Source of the DNA: Hyphomicrobiales bacterium
Lineage (GTDB): Bacteria > Pseudomonadota > Alphaproteobacteria > Rhizobiales > Beijerinckiaceae
Assembly (NCBI GenBank): GCA_025363375.1
Contig: JANYDZ010000746.1
Coordinates: 1 to 12,023, forward strand
Reading direction: 5' to 3'
DNA length: 12,023 nucleotides
The notes under the pieces are model-generated. The model searched no databases. It saw only the letters and a list, made by a program, of their open reading frames with translations, and was not told the DNA's origin. Shown here piece after piece: positions 8,652 to 12,023 of this stretch. Position 1 is the first letter of the stretch, and each line of letters opens with the position of its first letter. Position numbers and translations under genes: made by a program.

Positions 8652-9212
8652 ATGTCAATTCAAAGCGGGGCCGCCGCCAACGGCGGCTTCATCGGCGCGC
8701 TTGAGCGTTTTACGCGGGCGGTCAACAAGGCCTTCGCGCTGGCGTCGTCGCTGATCGTTCTGGCGATCATGTTGATGGTTCTGGCGGCGGTGATCTGCCG
8801 TTACGTTTTCAACTGGCCGGTCGCCGCCTTGCTTGATCTCACGATCTTCATGCTTGTCTTCGTGTTTTTTCTGGCGCTGGCGCCGGCGCTCGAAAGCGGG
8901 GCTCACATCGAGGTCGATCTGTTTGATCCCCTGATACCCGAGAGCCTGCACAAAGCGCAGCGTCTCATTGGCAAGGCGCTGACGCTGTTGTTTGCGGCGG
9001 TGTTGCTGTTCTTCGTCACGCGCACGTTTCTGGGCGTCGTGCGCGACGATGAACTGTCCTTCACCATGATCACCGTGCCGTTGAAATACGTCTACTGGAT
9101 AGGCCCGGTCGGCGCGGGCATGTTCTTGCTCACCGCGCTGGTCGACATCGTCAGGTTCGCGCAGACGCGGCCTGAAGATGTTGAAAAATTCGGCGCCGCG
9201 ACCGGCCATTAG
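8652..9212 (+). CDS. dctQ: TRAP transporter small membrane subunit DctQ
   Basis: This is the four-helix small membrane subunit that pairs with DctM and helps dock the receptor. It has 186 residues, usual for the family. Hydrophobic segments lie at about 28-49, 60-80, 106-128 and 143-168. The conserved block after helix 1 reads CRYVFNWPVAALLDLTIF (49-66), and the amphipathic GAHIEVDLF motif is at 83-91, both typical of DctQ (PF04290). The ATG at 8652 follows a weak GGGGGCAAGTC leader, so translation may partly depend on coupling to dctP. It sits 24 bp after dctP and 15 bp before dctM. Confidence 0.93.
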   Translation: MSIQSGAAANGGFIGALERFTRAVNKAFALASSLIVLAIMLMVLAAVICRYVFNWPVAALLDLTIFMLVFVFFLALAPALESGAHIEVDLFDPLIPESLHKAQRLIGKALTLLFAAVLLFFVTRTFLGVVRDDELSFTMITVPLKYVYWIGPVGAGMFLLTALVDIVRFAQTRPEDVEKFGAATGH

Positions 9213-9227
9213 CGGGAAGTTGTCTGC

Positions 9228-10535
9228 ATGAACGCGTTTTACGGCTTTCTTGTTTTCCTCGGCGTTTTGCTGGCGCTGTTCGCGGTGCGCACGCCCGTTG
9301 GCGTGGCGCTCGCCATGGTCGCCTTCTTCGGCACGGCGATTTTCGTCTCGACCGCCTCCATCGAACAACTCGCGACGATCAGTTTTTCCGTCACCAGCAA
9401 TTTCATCATTGTGGTGGTGCCGCTGTTCATTCTGATGGGCGAGGTGCTGTCGGCGGCGCAAATCGGCGCCAATCTTTTTCGCGCGGCGGAAATCTGGTTC
9501 CGCAAGATCCCCGGCGCGCTGGCTGTCGCCACGGTCTGGGCCTGCGCGATTTTCGGGTCCGTCTGCGGCTCAAGCCCGGTCACCGCCACGACCATCGGCT
9601 CCATGGCGATCCCCGAAATGATCCGGCGCGGCTACGACCGCTCGCTGGCGCTGGGCTCCACGGCGGCGGGCGGCACGCTCGGCATTCTCATCCCGCCGTC
9701 GATTCCGATGATCATCTACGGCGTCATTACCGACACTTCGATCGGCCATCTCTTCATCGCCGGCGTCGTGCCGGGCATTTTGCTGGCGGCGCTGTTGTCG
9801 CTGACCATCGTTTTGCTGGTCAAGCGCAATCCCGCGCTCGCGCCGAAAATCCTTGTCGAGCCCAACGCCAAAGACAAGCGCGAAGCGATGCTCGGAACGA
9901 TCCCCGTGCTGTTGCTGGCGCTGCTGGTCATTGCCTCGATCTATTCGGGCGCGGCGACACCGACAGAGGCCGGCGCCGTGGGCGCGGGCGGCGCCGTCGT
10001 GATCGCCTGGGCGCTTGGCCGCTTGAAGGTGAAAGCCCTCATGCAAAGCCTTGACCGCACCATCCGCACCACCGCCATGTTCATGCTTCTGCTCATCGGC
10101 GGCCTGTTCTCTTCGTTCCTTCTGGCGCGACTTGGCATTCCCCAGGCGATGTCGGACCTGCTGACCAGTCTGCCGCTGCCTGGCTGGGGCATTATGGTGA
10201 TCATCAATCTCGTGCTGCTCGTGCTGGGCATGTTCATGGACCCCGGCAGCATCATCGTCATCGTGATCCCGATTTTCATCAAGGCGATCATCGCGCTGGG
10301 CTACGATCCCGTCTGGTTTGGCGTCATCGTCACCATCCAGTCGGAAATTGCCGCGATCACGCCGCCGGTGGGGTTTAACCTGTTCGTGATCAAAAATATC
10401 GTCCACGACACGAACATGCGCGAAATCTCCAAAGGCGCGGTGATTTTCGTGATCCCCATGTTGCTTTGCATCGCCATCCTCACGGCCTTCCCGAAGATCG
10501 CGACCTTTTTGCCGAGCCTTGTGCTGTCGCGTTAG
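9228..10535 (+). CDS. dctM: TRAP transporter large permease DctM
   Basis: This is the large membrane subunit that forms the substrate and cation path of the TRAP transporter, an elevator-type secondary carrier usually driven by sodium. It has 435 residues with about 11-12 hydrophobic segments and two helical hairpins. Family signatures include the N-terminal RTPVGVALAMVAF, GGTLGILIPPSIPMIIYG near 148-165, GMFMDPGSIIVIVIP near 331-345 and EIAAITPPVGFNLFVIKN near 371-388. The GGTLG-x-x-IPPS and TPPVG blocks are the internally repeated hairpin motifs of the DctM/IT superfamily. GGGAAG upstream of the ATG is an acceptable ribosome binding site. It ends the dctPQM operon; no clear T-tailed terminator follows. 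Confidence 0.96.
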   Translation: MNAFYGFLVFLGVLLALFAVRTPVGVALAMVAFFGTAIFVSTASIEQLATISFSVTSNFIIVVVPLFILMGEVLSAAQIGANLFRAAEIWFRKIPGALAVATVWACAIFGSVCGSSPVTATTIGSMAIPEMIRRGYDRSLALGSTAAGGTLGILIPPSIPMIIYGVITDTSIGHLFIAGVVPGILLAALLSLTIVLLVKRNPALAPKILVEPNAKDKREAMLGTIPVLLLALLVIASIYSGAATPTEAGAVGAGGAVVIAWALGRLKVKALMQSLDRTIRTTAMFMLLLIGGLFSSFLLARLGIPQAMSDLLTSLPLPGWGIMVIINLVLLVLGMFMDPGSIIVIVIPIFIKAIIALGYDPVWFGVIVTIQSEIAAITPPVGFNLFVIKNIVHDTNMREISKGAVIFVIPMLLCIAILTAFPKIATFLPSLVLSR

Positions 10536-10560
10536 ACGCGGCATCGCCCAAAGGGACAAC

Positions 10561-10590
10561 TTGTAGGGGCCCGGTCAAAACGGCTACACT
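10561..10590 (+). promoter_or_regulatory. Weak candidate promoter for ppx
   Basis: TTGTAG (10561-10566) and TACACT (10585-10590), 18 bases apart, resemble sigma-70 -35 and -10 boxes with about four matches each. If used, transcription would start around 10597, immediately before a downstream hairpin. The match is weak and could be chance; the gene might instead be read through from dctM. Confidence 0.3.
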
Positions 10591-10602
10591 GGCCGCGAAT
10601 GC

Positions 10603-10639
10603 GACCGCTTTCGGCGTTTTTCGCCAGGGGAAAGCGGTC
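10603..10639 (+). repeat. Nested inverted repeat (hairpin) in the ppx leader
   Basis: GACCGCTTT (10603-10611) and AAAGCGGTC (10631-10639) are perfect 9-bp inverted repeats. Inside them GGCG (10613-10616) and CGCC (10622-10625) pair around TTTTT. Together they form a long, slightly asymmetric hairpin. No T-run follows on either strand, so an intrinsic terminator is unlikely. It ends one base before the putative ribosome binding site of ppx, so it may be a leader structure or a copy of an intergenic palindromic repeat. Confidence 0.75.
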
Positions 10640-10640
10640 C

Positions 10641-10645
10641 GGGAG
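10641..10645 (+). promoter_or_regulatory. Ribosome binding site deciding the ppx start
   Basis: GGGAG lies seven bases before the in-frame GTG at 10653. The alternative ATG at 10599 has no purine-rich site upstream, and using it would put the whole hairpin at 10603-10639 inside the coding region, so the GTG is favoured. Confidence 0.5.
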
Positions 10646-10652
10646 TTTAAGG

Positions 10653-11756
10653 GTGTCGAACATCGACGCGACCGGCGGGGGTGCGCCGGTTGAGGCTGAA
10701 CGACGAAACGAACAAGGCAAGCCGGCGCAAGCCGAGCCTGTTTACGCGCGTCCATTCGGGGCGACCTATGCCGCGCTGGATCTGGGCACCAACAATTGTC
10801 GCCTTCTCGTAGCGCGCCCGGCGCGCGACGGCTTTCGCATCGTTGACGCTTTCTCGCGCATTGTGCGGCTTGGCGAGGGCCTGTCCCAAACCGGCAGGCT
10901 CAGCGAGAACGCCATGCAGCGCACGCTCGGCGCGCTGGATGTTTGCCGCGACAAGATGGAGGCGCGCGGCGTCTCCCGCGCAAGGCTGATCGCGACCGAG
11001 GCCTGCCGCTCCGCCGGCAATGGCGAAGAATTTCTCGCGCGGGTGCGTCATGAAATCGGCCTGACCCTTGAAATCGTCGACCGGCAGACGGAAGCGCATC
11101 TGGCGGCCGGCGGATGCGCCTCGCTGGCCGATCCCCAGGCCGAGGGCATCGTGCTGTTCGATATCGGCGGCGGTTCGTCCGAAGTCGTCTGGCTGGCGCG
11201 CGACAGCGCCGGGGCTGCGCCGACGAGAACGCCGCTCGCCGATATTCGCGGCCGGGTGCGGCACTGGACGTCGTTGCAGCTTGGGGTCGTCACCCTCGCT
11301 GAAAAATTTGGCGGCATGGATGTCAGTCCGCAAGCCTACGAAGACATGGTTTCCCATGTCACCTGGCAGTTGCGTCCCTTCATAGAGAGCGCCGCGCGGG
11401 AAGCGCGCTGCGGGCGCTTTCATCTGCTGGGCACGTCCGGCACAGTGACAACCATCGCCGGCATTCACCTCGGCCTCGCCCGCTATGATCGGCGCCGTGT
11501 CGACGGCATCTGGATGGAGGCGGACGACGTCGCCGCCGCCATCACGCGTTTGCGCGGCATGACCTACGCCGCCCGCGTCGCCAATGGCTGCATTGGCACC
11601 GAGCGGGCCGATCTCGTGCTGGCGGGCTGCGCCATTTTCGACGCCATCTGGCGCGCCTTTCCGTCAAGGCGCATTCGCATCGCGGACAGAGGCCTGCGCG
11701 AAGGCATCCTCATGCAGATGATGAACTCGGACCGCGTCTGGAACAACGCGTCGTGA
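10653..11756 (+). CDS. ppx: Ppx/GppA family phosphatase (exopolyphosphatase / pppGpp phosphohydrolase)
   Basis: This cytoplasmic enzyme of the actin/sugar-kinase-fold Ppx/GppA family releases phosphate from inorganic polyphosphate and/or pppGpp. From the GTG at 10653 it has 367 residues, the short single-module form without the C-terminal HD domain of E. coli Ppx. The first phosphate loop is AALDLGTNNCRLLVA (Asp43). ATEACRSAGNG (about 114-124) and VDRQTEAHLAAG carry the expected acidic residues, with Glu147 near the place of the catalytic Glu. FDIGGGSSEV (169-178) is the second phosphate loop, and LGTSGTVTTIAGIHL near 257-271 the third nucleotide-fold loop. Residues 1-38 are polar, low-complexity and poorly conserved in look. 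The ATG at 10599 would add 18 residues. The rlmE gene follows after 10 bp, an arrangement I recall from other alphaproteobacteria. Sequence alone does not separate Ppx from GppA activity. Confidence 0.9.
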   Translation: MSNIDATGGGAPVEAERRNEQGKPAQAEPVYARPFGATYAALDLGTNNCRLLVARPARDGFRIVDAFSRIVRLGEGLSQTGRLSENAMQRTLGALDVCRDKMEARGVSRARLIATEACRSAGNGEEFLARVRHEIGLTLEIVDRQTEAHLAAGGCASLADPQAEGIVLFDIGGGSSEVVWLARDSAGAAPTRTPLADIRGRVRHWTSLQLGVVTLAEKFGGMDVSPQAYEDMVSHVTWQLRPFIESAAREARCGRFHLLGTSGTVTTIAGIHLGLARYDRRRVDGIWMEADDVAAAITRLRGMTYAARVANGCIGTERADLVLAGCAIFDAIWRAFPSRRIRIADRGLREGILMQMMNSDRVWNNAS

Positions 11757-11766
11757 GAACTTTCCC

Positions 11767-12023
11767 ATGAGCATCGCCAAAGGCAGCGGCGGCCGCGAAG
11801 GCGGGCGCGGACTTAAAGTACAGGTGAAATCCGCCGGCAAACGCACGCTCTCGTCAAAACTGTGGCTGGAGCGTCAGTTGAACGATCCCTATGTCGCCGC
11901 CGCCAAACGGGATGGATGGCGTTCGCGCGCGGTTTACAAGCTCATTGAAATGGACGAGCGGTTCGACCTGTTGAAGCCTGGCCAGAAGATCGTCGATCTC
12001 GGCGCGGCGCCCGGCGGCTGGGC
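11767..12023 (+). CDS. rlmE: 23S rRNA (uridine-2'-O)-methyltransferase RlmE, N-terminal part
   Basis: This is the start of RlmE (FtsJ/RrmJ), which methylates the 2'-OH of the conserved uridine in helix 92 of 23S rRNA (U2552 in E. coli) during large-subunit assembly. Only 85 codons lie in the window; the rest is cut off by its right end. After a Gly- and Lys-rich tail of about 27 residues comes SKLWLERQLNDPYVAAAKRD (30-49). RSRAVYKL follows, with Lys58 at the place of the first residue of the K-D-K-E catalytic tetrad, and VDLGAAPGGW (76-85) is the S-adenosylmethionine motif I. The ATG at 11767 is 10 bp after the ppx stop, so both genes are probably one transcript. No defect is visible in the part present. 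Confidence 0.93.
   Translation, partial: MSIAKGSGGREGGRGLKVQVKSAGKRTLSSKLWLERQLNDPYVAAAKRDGWRSRAVYKLIEMDERFDLLKPGQKIVDLGAAPGGW

Noticed and set aside
9570..10559. A 329-codon minus-strand frame opposite dctM
   Set aside because: Antisense shadow of a clear permease gene; the product is Arg/His/Asp-rich and motif-free.

Overview
The window is a GC-rich chromosomal stretch that reads as an alphaproteobacterium, most likely of the Hyphomicrobiales (Beijerinckiaceae/Methylocystaceae-like). The grounds are the high GC content, the K+-independent H+-pyrophosphatase, the DctPQM TRAP set and the ppx-rlmE pair. The genus cannot be fixed from the sequence alone. There are no tRNAs, rRNAs, CRISPR arrays, insertion sequences or phage genes.

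Layout. Positions 1-249 hold no gene I can support, only a small perfect palindrome at the left edge. Positions 250-2765 carry a two-gene plus-strand unit: a Bug/TctC periplasmic solute receptor, overlapped by four bases by a TcuA-like FAD-dependent tricarballylate dehydrogenase. A minus-strand dihydrodipicolinate-synthase-family gene (2774-3730) converges on it, with only 8 bp between the stop codons. Upstream of that gene on the same strand is a membrane acyltransferase-3 gene (3811-4857). A 367-bp divergent intergenic region with an AT-rich core separates it from hppA (5225-7366), which codes for a membrane H+-translocating pyrophosphatase and ends in a strong intrinsic terminator. Between hppA and the next operon lies an array of 10-bp GGCGCC/A-tract repeats. 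The TRAP transporter operon dctP-dctQ-dctM follows (7626-10535). After a hairpin-bearing spacer come a Ppx/GppA-family phosphatase (10653-11756) and the first 85 codons of rlmE (from 11767), cut by the window end.

How the genes may work together. The left part looks like a small carboxylate-handling cluster (receptor, dehydrogenase, carbon-carbon lyase-type enzyme), but it lacks the TctA/TctB membrane subunits and a TcuB electron-transfer partner. The middle and right parts are largely housekeeping and transport: pyrophosphate-driven proton pumping, sodium- or proton-coupled uptake of an organic acid, polyphosphate or (p)ppGpp turnover, and 23S rRNA methylation. I see no evidence for a wholly new system. 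The best leads are the DapA-family enzyme with a substituted active site, the phased A-tract/hairpin repeat ahead of dctP, the hairpin leader of ppx, and the orphan Bug-TcuA pair.
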